Shown: piece after piece, positions 15,814-23,687 of the stretch
How the letters are laid out: each line of letters begins with the position of its first letter
How positions within the stretch are numbered: the stretch's first letter is position 1
NCBI GenBank assembly: GCA_963785115.1
Contig: CAWATY010000009.1
Coordinates: 434,001 to 498,000 of the forward strand
DNA length: 64,000 nt
Origin: JACCWP01 sp963785115
GTDB taxonomy: Bacteria > Actinomycetota > Actinomycetes > Propionibacteriales > Nocardioidaceae
Reading direction: 5' to 3'
Notes under the pieces: generated by a model
Databases searched by the model: none
The model's input: the letters and a program-made list of their open reading frames with translations, nothing else
Told to the model about the DNA's origin: nothing
Made by a program: the position numbers and the translations under genes

Positions 15814-16346
15814 GGACTCGTCCCGTCGACAGCCGGGTCGGGGTGTCCTGGAGGCCGCCAGCCGGCCGCGATGTGCGCGAACATGTCGGCGGCATCGGCG
15901 TAGTCGAGGGTCCCGACGCTGGCGGTGAGCGTCCAGCCCGTCCGCCGGCCGTCGTCGGCGGGAAGCACGATCGCCCACTGCTCCATGGTCACGCTGCGGT
16001 TCTGCTCGGTGCGGTGGTGGGCGAGCCGCCGGATGGCCGCGACCCCGGCCAGCCGTAGTCGCTCGAGGTCGAGCACCTGGTACTGGTCCAGGGACTGCGG
16101 GAAGAGCCGCTCGGTGCCGGCCTGCCAGTCGTCGAGGTCGAGACCGTCGTCGAGCTGGTCGACCGTCACCACCAGGTTGGCCCGGAAGCCCGGTTCGGCC
16201 TCGCCGCCGTGCTCGGGCTCCAGGCTGATCAGGGCCAAGCCGGGTTGCACGTCGGCGGCTCGCTCCCAGTCGGGCGGCAGCGACAGCGTCATGCCCCCGG
16301 GGTGCGTGTACGCCACCAGCCCCGTCTCGGGCGCGGACTCACCCAT
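15810..16346 (-). CDS. LpqN/DcrB (PsbP-Mog1 fold)-like protein in the T7SS operon
   Basis: About 178 residues with no signal peptide or lipobox. GLVAYTHPGGMTLSLPPDWE followed by a strand pattern and a GFRANLVVTVDQL segment resembles DcrB/LpqN proteins (PsbP/Mog1 fold), which are common near ESX loci. Then come LDQYQVLDLERLRLAGVAAI and a C-terminal SVGTLDYADAADMFAHIAAG. ATG 16346 overlaps the upstream stop by eight bases; a GTG at 16361 is an alternative. Function unknown; fold assignment is by eye. Confidence 0.5.
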   Translation of the reverse strand: MGESAPETGLVAYTHPGGMTLSLPPDWERAADVQPGLALISLEPEHGGEAEPGFRANLVVTVDQLDDGLDLDDWQAGTERLFPQSLDQYQVLDLERLRLAGVAAIRRLAHHRTEQNRSVTMEQWAIVLPADDGRRTGWTLTASVGTLDYADAADMFAHIAAGWRPPGHPDPAVDGTSP

Positions 16347-16776
16347 CGTTGCGGCGGCCACGGTCAGTGCCGCCGCGCGGGCGGCTCATGGACCGGGCCA
16401 GTTTTCCGGCCGGACCGCGCAGCGCCTCCACCCGCGACCGGTCACTCATCGAGCGGTACCAGCGCGGACCCCACCACCGCGGCCCCCACGAACCGATGAC
16501 GAAGACCGGGAAGCCCGCGAGCCACACGAACGACGCGATCATGCCGACCGGCGTCTGCTGCGGCTCGTCGCCCGGGACCAGCGCGATCATGCCGATGCCG
16601 AGCAGCACCAGGCCGACACCGGGTGCGAAGCCGAGCGCCATCGTGTCGCCCTGCCAGATCCGCAGCCACCAGCGCGACGACGCCGAGCGTCCGCGCCACG
16701 ACCAGACGGCGATCCCGAGCAGCACGAGTGCGAGCGCGAGGATCCACGCCTTGTCCCAGACCATGAGCCTCCACAT
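16339..16776 (-). CDS. Three-helix membrane protein in the T7SS operon
   Basis: A 145-residue hypothetical protein. Three hydrophobic segments are clear: AWILALALVLLGIAVWSW, ALGFAPGVGLVLLGIGMIAL and GMIASFVWLAGFPVFVIGSW. The loop between 1 and 2 is basic and the C-terminal tail (residues about 110-145) is Arg-rich and cytosolic. It begins 18 bases after the large putative substrate gene, so it could be an immunity or anchoring partner for it (inference from order alone). ATG 16764 is an alternative start. Confidence 0.55.
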   Translation of the reverse strand: MWRLMVWDKAWILALALVLLGIAVWSWRGRSASSRWWLRIWQGDTMALGFAPGVGLVLLGIGMIALVPGDEPQQTPVGMIASFVWLAGFPVFVIGSWGPRWWGPRWYRSMSDRSRVEALRGPAGKLARSMSRPRGGTDRGRRNDG

Positions 16777-16794
16777 CCGGTACGGACGGCTGGA

Positions 16795-18144
16795 TCACAA
16801 CCCGAAGAAGTCTCCCACGGCCTCGCCGGCGTCGCCGAGGGTCTCTCCGGCGTCCTCGATGAACTCACCGGTCTCCTCGACCGCCTCGCTCCCTGCGTCC
16901 CACGCCGCCTCGGCGCCGTCGACGACACCCTGGGCCAGGTCGCCGCCGTACTCGACGACGTGGTCGGAGACCCAGTCGCCGACCCCGGCGCCGATGGCGC
17001 CACCGATCAGGCCGCCGACCGCACCGCCGATGACCGTGCCGACCGGTCCACCGAAGGACCCGATCATTGCCCCTACCTGGGCGCCACCGGCTGCACCGGC
17101 CCACGCGCCCGCGCCGGTCACAACGCCAGCGGTGCCGGCGCGGCCGACACGTTCGGCCGTGCTGAGGCTCGGGTCGTTCATGTCCTGCTGCCACTGGCTG
17201 ATCGCCGAGGTGCCGACGGTCAGCACGACGCCGGCGCGTCCGACCACCTTGCTGGCGGTCGACCAGCGGCCGTAAGCAGCGGCGTTGCCCGGGTTGGCCA
17301 CGTAGTTCGATCCCCGGCCGGCGCGCCAGGCGTTCAGCCACGACGACGTGCCGTTGATCGGCAGGAACCGGCCGTTCGGGCCGCGGGGCGCGAACCGGCC
17401 GAGCTGCACCTTGTTGCGGTAGGCGGCGCCGATGCCGAAGGCCTGAATGGCTCGCCCGGCACCGAAGGCAGACAGGCCGTACGCCGACCCGTCGGCCGGC
17501 CAGAAGCTGCCGGAGAACTTGTCCCAGATCCGGCCGGCGATGTCCGCGGCCTCCGGGGGCAGACCGCCGGAGGCGAACAGCGTCATCGCTGCCTCGGCGG
17601 TGGGGCCCTGGTCGAGCACTCCGGCGACCTCGCCGGCTCCCGTGTCGAGCTCGTTGTCCAGCAGGCCCTTGCGGCGGACCAGCTCGGCGCGCAGTGCGGC
17701 GGCCGCGTCGGCGACCGCGGCGTTGAAGGCGGCGGTGTCCACGCCTCCGTCGTCGGGGGCGCCGGTGCCGCAACGGATGATGCCGCCCGGGCCCTGCACG
17801 AACGAGTTCGGGCTGAGGCCGAAGCTCGCGGCCTGCGCGGCCTCCCACTCGGCGTTGAGCTCGTCGATGCCGTCGTTGTAGGTGGTGACCATCTGGCCCC
17901 ACAGGTTCAGGCAGCCGTGCACGACGAGGGCCGAGCCGTCCAGCTCCTCGCTGTTGGCGACGACCGGCTCTGGCGCGGACGCCAGCGGCGAGGCCAGGTC
18001 ACCCATCACGGAGGTGCAGGCCAGCTGGGTGCCGCTCTGCACGGACGTGCCGATCTCACGACACCGGTCGCCCGCCGTCGACGCCACGTCGGAGGCGGCG
18101 AAGATCGATCCGGGCGTTGCGGGGTAGTGCTCGAACAGTCCCAC
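16795..18144 (-). CDS. Putative large type VII secretion substrate with glycine-zipper C-terminus
   Basis: A 449-residue protein not matched to a named family. Residues 1-180 are helical and Ala-rich with spaced cysteines (RCREIGTSVQSGTQLACTSV, VVHGCLNLWGQ, IIRCGTG), like the N-terminal helical region of WXG/LXG-type T7SS substrates. A middle region with SWLNAWRAGRGSNYVANPGN follows. Then comes a glycine-zipper stretch of about 45 residues (AGAAGGAQVGAMIGSFGGPV, GGAVGGLIGGAIGAG) and an acidic tail (EAVEETGEFIEDAGETLGDA). There is no Sec signal. GTG 18144 has GGAGGGA close upstream. It diverges from three Esx-like genes. Could be a toxin-like or structural export protein; not demonstrable from sequence. 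Confidence 0.6.
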   Translation of the reverse strand: MGLFEHYPATPGSIFAASDVASTAGDRCREIGTSVQSGTQLACTSVMGDLASPLASAPEPVVANSEELDGSALVVHGCLNLWGQMVTTYNDGIDELNAEWEAAQAASFGLSPNSFVQGPGGIIRCGTGAPDDGGVDTAAFNAAVADAAAALRAELVRRKGLLDNELDTGAGEVAGVLDQGPTAEAAMTLFASGGLPPEAADIAGRIWDKFSGSFWPADGSAYGLSAFGAGRAIQAFGIGAAYRNKVQLGRFAPRGPNGRFLPINGTSSWLNAWRAGRGSNYVANPGNAAAYGRWSTASKVVGRAGVVLTVGTSAISQWQQDMNDPSLSTAERVGRAGTAGVVTGAGAWAGAAGGAQVGAMIGSFGGPVGTVIGGAVGGLIGGAIGAGVGDWVSDHVVEYGGDLAQGVVDGAEAAWDAGSEAVEETGEFIEDAGETLGDAGEAVGDFFGL

Positions 18145-18202
18145 GGTCCCTCCGGTCACTGTCGATGTCGCTGTCGATGCTCGTGCTCGGTGCGGTCCCT
18201 CG

Positions 18203-18300
18203 ACCGTAGGACGCGAGGGGGTCACTCCCCGATCGCTGCACGGTCGACCCAGCGGCCCTGGAGTCGCGATCGGGGCAGTGACCCCCTGGCGTCCTAGCGT
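18203..18300. promoter_or_regulatory. Mirrored divergent promoters in a long inverted repeat (ESX control region)
   Basis: Arm 18207-18236 is the reverse complement of 18266-18296 except for one inserted base and one substitution. The spacer is 29 bases. At the outer edge of each arm lies a -10 box: TACGGT on the reverse strand (18203-18208) and TAGCGT on the forward strand (18295-18300). Predicted leaders are about 50 bases on both sides (to GTG 18144 and ATG 18357). Each arm holds a small GGGG-N5-CCCC dyad, a possible operator half-site. No standard -35 is seen, suggesting activator dependence. Confidence 0.75.
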
Positions 18301-18356
18301 GCTTCTCACGTCGTCAGACGGGTCGAACAGGTCGGCCCCCAGGACAAGGAGCGGAC

Positions 18357-18710
18357 ATGAGCGGCAACTACGTGAACCTCGACCAGGTCGGCGTCCTGAC
18401 GCAGACCGGCCGTCAGTACGAGGGCAACGCCGAGGACAACCTGGCATCGGCCAAGAACACCTGGTCGAAGATGGAGGGCGTGCAGGCGGGCTTCAAGGGC
18501 GCCGCGGGCACCACCTTCCAGGGCATCTCCGCGACCGGCGCCGGCAACCACGCCCGGCTGGCCACCCAGATCGCCGAGCAGGCCAAGCGCGCCGTCCTCG
18601 CCGAGAAGCACGCGGTGACCGGCGACGAGGAGGCCTTCCACGGCCAGGCCGCGGCCCGCAACTCGGCCGAGTCCTTCAGCAGCACGGTCAGCCGCCCCAT
18701 CAACGTCTGA
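18357..18710 (+). CDS. WXG100/Esx-like secreted protein 1
   Basis: A 117-residue protein without a Sec signal. It has the size and helix-turn-helix pattern of WXG100 proteins: Trp in SAKNTWSKMEG near residue 36, a glycine turn (QAGFKGAAGTTFQG), then a second helix rich in Ala/Gln. The C-terminal tail SSTVSRPINV recurs in the third gene of the cluster. Exported through EccC as a dimer in related systems. ATG follows AAGGAG. First gene of the rightward operon from the mirrored promoter. Confidence 0.72.
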   Translation: MSGNYVNLDQVGVLTQTGRQYEGNAEDNLASAKNTWSKMEGVQAGFKGAAGTTFQGISATGAGNHARLATQIAEQAKRAVLAEKHAVTGDEEAFHGQAAARNSAESFSSTVSRPINV

Positions 18711-18786
18711 CCCGCACCCGGATCACACCGGATCAGCTCCGTACGACACCGACCACAGCACTGACTCAGGGCAAGGAGACACAACC

Positions 18787-19092
18787 ATGACGGACATGCA
18801 GCTTCGCGCCGACTACGGAATGCTCGACCAGGCCGGAGGCGACCTCAACACCGCCGCCGGCAACATCGAGGAGTACCGGTCCGCGCTCAAGGACCAGGCC
18901 GCTCGCGCGCTGGGCAACTTCGGCGGCGGCGTCGGCTCCGAGCAGCACAACGCGGCGATGCACATCGTCGACCAGCTGGTCGACGAGCACGTCAACAACA
19001 CGCGTCAGCAGCAGACCGGCGTCGTCAACGCCAACGACACCTTCCAGGGTGCCGGTGCGCGGATGCAGTCCGTGCTGGGCTCGGGCTCCTGA
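18787..19092 (+). CDS. WXG100/ESAT-6-like protein 2
   Basis: A 101-residue helical protein in the size class of EsxA/EsxB. It has YGMLDQAGGDLNTAAGNIEE (helix 1), a glycine-rich turn at LGNFGGGVGS (replacing a canonical W-x-G) and a second helix through HIVDQLVDEHVNNTRQQQTG. ATG follows CAAGGAGAC. It probably pairs with one of its neighbours. It lacks the SRP[IV]NV tail of the flanking proteins. Confidence 0.7.
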   Translation: MTDMQLRADYGMLDQAGGDLNTAAGNIEEYRSALKDQAARALGNFGGGVGSEQHNAAMHIVDQLVDEHVNNTRQQQTGVVNANDTFQGAGARMQSVLGSGS

Positions 19093-19171
19093 GCCCCTCG
19101 CACGACCTGCCCAACACCTGCACGGACACCCGCACGACACCGGTACGCACGACTGACCTGAGGAGGACGGC

Positions 19172-19522
19172 ATGAGTGGCTGGGGCATGAACGCGTCCCC
19201 GCTGTACTCCAGCGGGGGCCGGATCACCGGCCTCGGTGGCGACGCCGACGCAGCCGGCCGCGGGCTGCTGAACGCGATCGCCGACGCCGAAGGCGCCGTG
19301 CACCACCCGACCGTCGCATCCGCGCTGAGCCGCTTCCACGGCACGGTGAGCCAGCCGGCCCACCAGCTCGGCCACGACGTTCGGGCCCTCGGCAGCCAGG
19401 TGCAGACCACGGCGACGACGGGTGCAGGTGCCGATGCGGACGCCTTCGGCGGACTGGTCGGTGCCGCCAACAGCACGCTCGGCTCGACCTCGACCCTGAG
19501 TCGCCCGGTCAACGTCGAGTGA
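19172..19522 (+). CDS. Esx-like secreted protein 3
   Basis: A 116-residue protein with MSGWGMNASPLYSSGGRITG at the N-terminus, Ala-rich helices (ALSRFHGTVSQPAHQLGHDV) and the tail STLSRPVNVE, nearly the same as in protein 1. No signal peptide. ATG 19172 is preceded by TGAGGAGGACGGC. Last gene of the rightward Esx operon, followed by a strong hairpin. Function as a T7SS substrate is inferred from size, composition and position next to eccC. Confidence 0.62.
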   Translation: MSGWGMNASPLYSSGGRITGLGGDADAAGRGLLNAIADAEGAVHHPTVASALSRFHGTVSQPAHQLGHDVRALGSQVQTTATTGAGADADAFGGLVGAANSTLGSTSTLSRPVNVE

Positions 19523-19558
19523 GCCGCTGACGCGGGGGCGACCTGCCCCCGCCAGAAG

Positions 19559-19594
19559 CCGAAGGGGCGCCCCCGCGAGGGGGCGCCCCTTCGG
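19559..19594. terminator. Strong bidirectional terminator between the esx operon and eccC
   Basis: Perfect 16-bp stem (19559-19574 with 19579-19594) around a GCGA loop, between convergent stops at 19522 and 19598. A second, smaller G/C hairpin lies at about 19532-19552. Confidence 0.85.
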
Positions 19595-19597
19595 CGT

Positions 19598-22500
19598 TCA
19601 GTCCCGCGCCACCTTCGCGGTCTGGACCTGGGACGCCCCGCCGCCGCGCGGCACGTACAGCGCACGCCCGACCGGCAGCCTGCTCGCCGCGACCCCGCCG
19701 AGGAGCCGGCCCTCGGCCCGGTCGCCGGAGAACAGGAAGCCCGGCGTCGACACGTCTGTCATCCGCTGCAGCAGCGGCTCGAACAGCGCCCGGGACAACC
19801 CACCGGTGCGGCGGGCGAGGATCAGGTGCAGTCCGAGGTCGCGGCCCTGCGGCACGAACTCCACGAACGGCGTCAGCGGGTTGCCGGTGCTGGTGGCGAC
19901 CAGGTCGTAGTCGTCGGCGACCACCACCACGTCGATCCCGCTCCACCACGAGCGGTCCCGCAGCTGCGCGGAGGTGACGTCGGGGCCGGGGATGCGCTGG
20001 CGCACGGCGCCACTGATCTCCTGCGCCACCTGGCTGGTCTGCTCGTCGCTGGTGGAGTATGCGAGCAGGTACTCCGGTGGCACCACGTCGAGCAGCGTCC
20101 GCCGGTAGTCGACCACCACGAAGCCGAGCTGGTCCGGTGGGCGGGCCTTCATCAGCCCGGTCAGCAGCACCTGCAGCAGGTTGGTCTTGCCCGTCTCGCC
20201 GTCACCGAAGACCAGCAGGTGCGGGGAGGAGCCGAACACGTCGACGCCCGCGGGACCGAGGTTGAGCTCGGACAGCCCGATCGGCACCAGGTTGCTGCCG
20301 GCCTCGACGTCGGGCAGGTCGGTGTAGGCCAGCTCGGTGGGCAGCACCTGCACCTTTGCGACACCGGTCGGCCAGCGCTCGGACACCAGCGCCACTGCGT
20401 GCCGGATGCCCCCGGCGAGGTCGTCGGCGTCGCGCTCGCCGTCGACCCGGGGGAGTGCGGTGTGGAACGGGATCTCGCCGGCGATGTCGGTGAGGCCGCG
20501 TCCCGGCGCGTCCTTCGGGATGGTCTCCATCAGCTTGCGGTCGAAGCTGGAGTCGAACGAGTCGTTGAGCCGCAGCTCGAGCCGCCCACCGAAGGCCGGC
20601 TGCATGCGCATCCGTACCTGCATGGTCTGGGTGACCGACAGGACCACGTGCACGCCGAAGCCGAGGCCGCGGGCGGCGATGTCGCCCACCGCGAGCTCGA
20701 GGGCGTCGTACTCCTCGCGGAACGTGTGCCAGCCGTCGACGACCAGGAACACGTCGCCGGGCACCTCGGCGGGGATGCGCCCCTCGGCCCGGGCCCGGCG
20801 GAAGTCACGCATCGAGGTGACGCCGTGGGCCTTGAACAGCTCCTCGCGCCCGTTGAGCACGGTCATGACGTCGTTGACAGTCCGCTGGATCCGTTCCGGC
20901 TCGATCCGGGACGCGACGGCGGCGACGTGCGGCAGGTCCTCGAGACCACGCAGCAGACCGCCGCCGTAGTCGAGGCAGTAGAAGGCGACGTCACCGGGCG
21001 CGTAGCGCAACGCCATCGACAGCAGCATGGTGGCCAGCAGGGTGCTCTTGCCGGTAGCGGGCGAGCCGGCCACGACGAGGTTGCCGCCACCACCGGTGAA
21101 GTCCCACTCCAGCGGGAACTGGCGCTGCTTGCCGGCGTCGTCAGCGGTCCCGACGATGGCCGACACGGTGCCGGGCTCGCCGCGGTCGTCCAGACCGACC
21201 AGCTCGTCGAGCGTCATGACCGGCGGCAGCGGCTGCAGCCAGACCGGGCGCACCCGGTCGGCGCCGCTGCCGACCAGCCGGGCGCAGACCACGTCGAGCA
21301 CCGACCGCTCGCCGTGCGCGGCCGGGGCGTTGCCGGCCCCGTCGTCGGGGCGCGTCACCGATGCGGCCTGGGTACTGGCGATCCACGCGCCGAGGCCGTT
21401 GACGGCGGCGTACGGGACCACCGGGACGGTGGCCTTGGGTCCGACCGTGGGGGGGCGGTAGGGGCCGGAGACGAGAGCCGCCTTGAACCGCTCGAAGACG
21501 GTGGTGTCGACCTTGAGGTAACCCGAGCCGGGCTCGGGCGGCAGGTGGTAGGCGTCGGGCACGCCGATGACGTCGCGGCTCTCGCCCTCGGAGAACGTGC
21601 GCAGGCTGATCCGGTACGACAGGTGCGACTCGAGGCCCCGGATCTTGCCGATCTCGAGCTTCTGCGAGGCGAGCAGCAGGTGCACGCCGATGGAGCGGCC
21701 GATCCGGCCGATGGCCACGAACAGCTCGGCGAAGTCGGGCTTGGCGGTGAGCAGCTCGGAGAACTCGTCGACGATCACCAGCAGGTGGGGCAGCGGCTCG
21801 AGGTCGTCACCCGCGTCGATGCGGTCCTGGTACGCCGTGACGTTGGGCAGGTTCCCGGCGGCCTTGAGGACCTCCTGGCGGCGCTGCATCTCCCCGAACA
21901 GCGCGTCGCGCATCCGGTCGACCAGCGTGAGGTCGTCCTGCAGGTTGGTGATGACGCCAGCCAGGTGCGGGATCTGCTCCATCGCGGCGAAGGTCGCCCC
22001 GCCCTTGAAGTCGACGAGCATCAGCGCCAGCTGGTCGGGCGGGTGCCCGATGACCAGCGAGCTGACCAGCGTGCGCAGCATCTCGGACTTGCCCGACCCC
22101 GTGGCGCCCACGACCAGGCCGTGCGGGCCCATCCCGCCGTGCGCGGACTCCTTGAGGTCGAGCCACACCGGGCGCCCGTCGGCCCCGATGCCGATCGGCA
22201 CCCGGAGCAGCTCGCGTTGCGGCCGGCGTCGCCAGGTGCGCCACGGGTCGAGCGTGTCCACGTCGTCGACCCCGAGCATCTCCGGCAGGCCGACCGTCTC
22301 GTTCAGCGTCCCGGAGTCGTCGTCGGCGCTCACCTGCAGCGGCGCCAGCTGACGCGCCACGGTCACCGGCAGTCCGGGTGCCACCACGTCGACCACGAGC
22401 GGCAACGGCCGCGATGCCAGCACCGCCCCCTCGGGCCCGACCTCGATCCGGTCGTCGACGATCTCCGGCTCCTCGCGCCGGTGGGTGAGCAGCGTGATGA

Positions 22501-23548
22501 CGTGCACCCCGAGGTCGGCGAGGGGTACGGCGGGGTCGGGTGACTCCAGGTGCGGTCGCCCGGTGAGCTCCTCACCGTCGATGACCACCAACAGGTGCGA
22601 GTCCGGTGCCGCCGCCTGGCCGCGGCCGCGCTGGTGCCGGTCGAGTCGCCGCTCCAGCTCGGCGCCGAGCAGGTCGTGCAGCGCGCCGACCGACGCGGTC
22701 ACGAGCCGCGCGGGCACGTCGCCGTCCATCGCCTCCGGGTGCTGGACGTGCGGCACCCACTTCACCCAGTCCCAGTCGCCGGCGCGACGCTCGGAGCGGA
22801 CGACGGCAAGCCGCAGGTCGGACGGGCTGTGCAGGGCCACGGCCTGCAGGCACAGGGCGATTGCCAGGTTGCGGGTGCGCTCGTGGGCACCCAGCAGGCT
22901 GAGCGTTCCCACCTGCCGCAGGGCGACCGTGACCGGCTGCTCGTGCAGCACCGCGTAGCGGGCCTGCAGCTCCTGGGCGGCGTGCAGGCAGACCGGGTCG
23001 AGCTGGTTGAGCGGGCCGGTGTCGACGGTGAGCTCGAGCGGGGAGAGCAGCGGTTGGTCACCGGTGCCGCAGCGCAGCACCAGGAAGTCGTTGTCGCCCG
23101 GGCGCCGCTCCCACCGCCGCGCGTTGCTGCGTACAACGTCGACCAGCTGGGGGAGCGACGGGTGCCGCCAGGAGAAGTTGTCGCGCTGACGGGCGATGAG
23201 GTCGCGCACGGTGCGGCGCATCTGCTCGACGTAGTCGAGGTACCGCTCCCGCGACTCGCGCATCTGGCGGCGAGGTCCGGTGCGCTGGCTGATGATCATG
23301 ATCAGGCCGACTGCGACGGCACCGACGACGAAGAGCCCGCTGGTGAAGACCACCAGCTTGTTGTCCGGGTTGCTCAGCGCGACGGTCAGCGAACCCGCCC
23401 CGGCCATCACCGGCATCAGGATCATGCCCGCGCCCATGGCCGCCGGTGGGGACTGCGACGTGCCCGGCGGCTCGGCAAGGGTGAGGTCTGCCTCCGGCAC
23501 CTCGGGCGGAGCGATCCGCGCCGGACGGCGCACCAGCGTCGTCGTCAC
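19598..23548 (-). CDS. eccC: Type VII secretion ATPase EccC (FtsK/SpoIIIE family)
   Basis: A 1316-residue fused EccCa-EccCb. The N-terminus VRRPARIAPPEVPEADLTLA is typical, followed by two membrane helices (MGAGMILMPVMAGAGSLTVA, VFTSGLFVVGAVAVGLIMII). Three P-loop domains follow: GATGSGKSEM with LALMLVDFKGGATFAAM and LLVIVDEFSELL, then AGSPATGKST, then FGDGETGKTN. EccC recognises Esx C-terminal signals and drives export at the inner membrane. GTG 23548 fits family starts better than the open frame further upstream. Its neighbours eccD (divergent) and the esx genes (convergent) confirm the role. Confidence 0.95.
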   Translation of the reverse strand: MTTTLVRRPARIAPPEVPEADLTLAEPPGTSQSPPAAMGAGMILMPVMAGAGSLTVALSNPDNKLVVFTSGLFVVGAVAVGLIMIISQRTGPRRQMRESRERYLDYVEQMRRTVRDLIARQRDNFSWRHPSLPQLVDVVRSNARRWERRPGDNDFLVLRCGTGDQPLLSPLELTVDTGPLNQLDPVCLHAAQELQARYAVLHEQPVTVALRQVGTLSLLGAHERTRNLAIALCLQAVALHSPSDLRLAVVRSERRAGDWDWVKWVPHVQHPEAMDGDVPARLVTASVGALHDLLGAELERRLDRHQRGRGQAAAPDSHLLVVIDGEELTGRPHLESPDPAVPLADLGVHVITLLTHRREEPEIVDDRIEVGPEGAVLASRPLPLVVDVVAPGLPVTVARQLAPLQVSADDDSGTLNETVGLPEMLGVDDVDTLDPWRTWRRRPQRELLRVPIGIGADGRPVWLDLKESAHGGMGPHGLVVGATGSGKSEMLRTLVSSLVIGHPPDQLALMLVDFKGGATFAAMEQIPHLAGVITNLQDDLTLVDRMRDALFGEMQRRQEVLKAAGNLPNVTAYQDRIDAGDDLEPLPHLLVIVDEFSELLTAKPDFAELFVAIGRIGRSIGVHLLLASQKLEIGKIRGLESHLSYRISLRTFSEGESRDVIGVPDAYHLPPEPGSGYLKVDTTVFERFKAALVSGPYRPPTVGPKATVPVVPYAAVNGLGAWIASTQAASVTRPDDGAGNAPAAHGERSVLDVVCARLVGSGADRVRPVWLQPLPPVMTLDELVGLDDRGEPGTVSAIVGTADDAGKQRQFPLEWDFTGGGGNLVVAGSPATGKSTLLATMLLSMALRYAPGDVAFYCLDYGGGLLRGLEDLPHVAAVASRIEPERIQRTVNDVMTVLNGREELFKAHGVTSMRDFRRARAEGRIPAEVPGDVFLVVDGWHTFREEYDALELAVGDIAARGLGFGVHVVLSVTQTMQVRMRMQPAFGGRLELRLNDSFDSSFDRKLMETIPKDAPGRGLTDIAGEIPFHTALPRVDGERDADDLAGGIRHAVALVSERWPTGVAKVQVLPTELAYTDLPDVEAGSNLVPIGLSELNLGPAGVDVFGSSPHLLVFGDGETGKTNLLQVLLTGLMKARPPDQLGFVVVDYRRTLLDVVPPEYLLAYSTSDEQTSQVAQEISGAVRQRIPGPDVTSAQLRDRSWWSGIDVVVVADDYDLVATSTGNPLTPFVEFVPQGRDLGLHLILARRTGGLSRALFEPLLQRMTDVSTPGFLFSGDRAEGRLLGGVAASRLPVGRALYVPRGGGASQVQTAKVARD

Positions 23549-23687
23549 CTGCTCACCCAGCCCACCCCAGCCCCACCCGGTCGGTGCCCATGGCTGGACG
23601 TTCGCCGCCCCGGGCAACTGCGGGCCAACGATATGCTCGCGCGCGGTCCGGCACCATGCCGGCCGCGAGCCGGGGGGAGGACCGAGC

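Noticed and set aside
18207..18296. Insertion-sequence ends or a transposon remnant
   Set aside because: The inverted repeat encloses only 29 bases, no target duplication or transposase is present, and each arm ends in a promoter.
23280..23687. In-frame upstream extension of eccD
   Set aside because: It would overlap eccC antisense; the GTG at 23688 has a strong ribosome site and matches family length.
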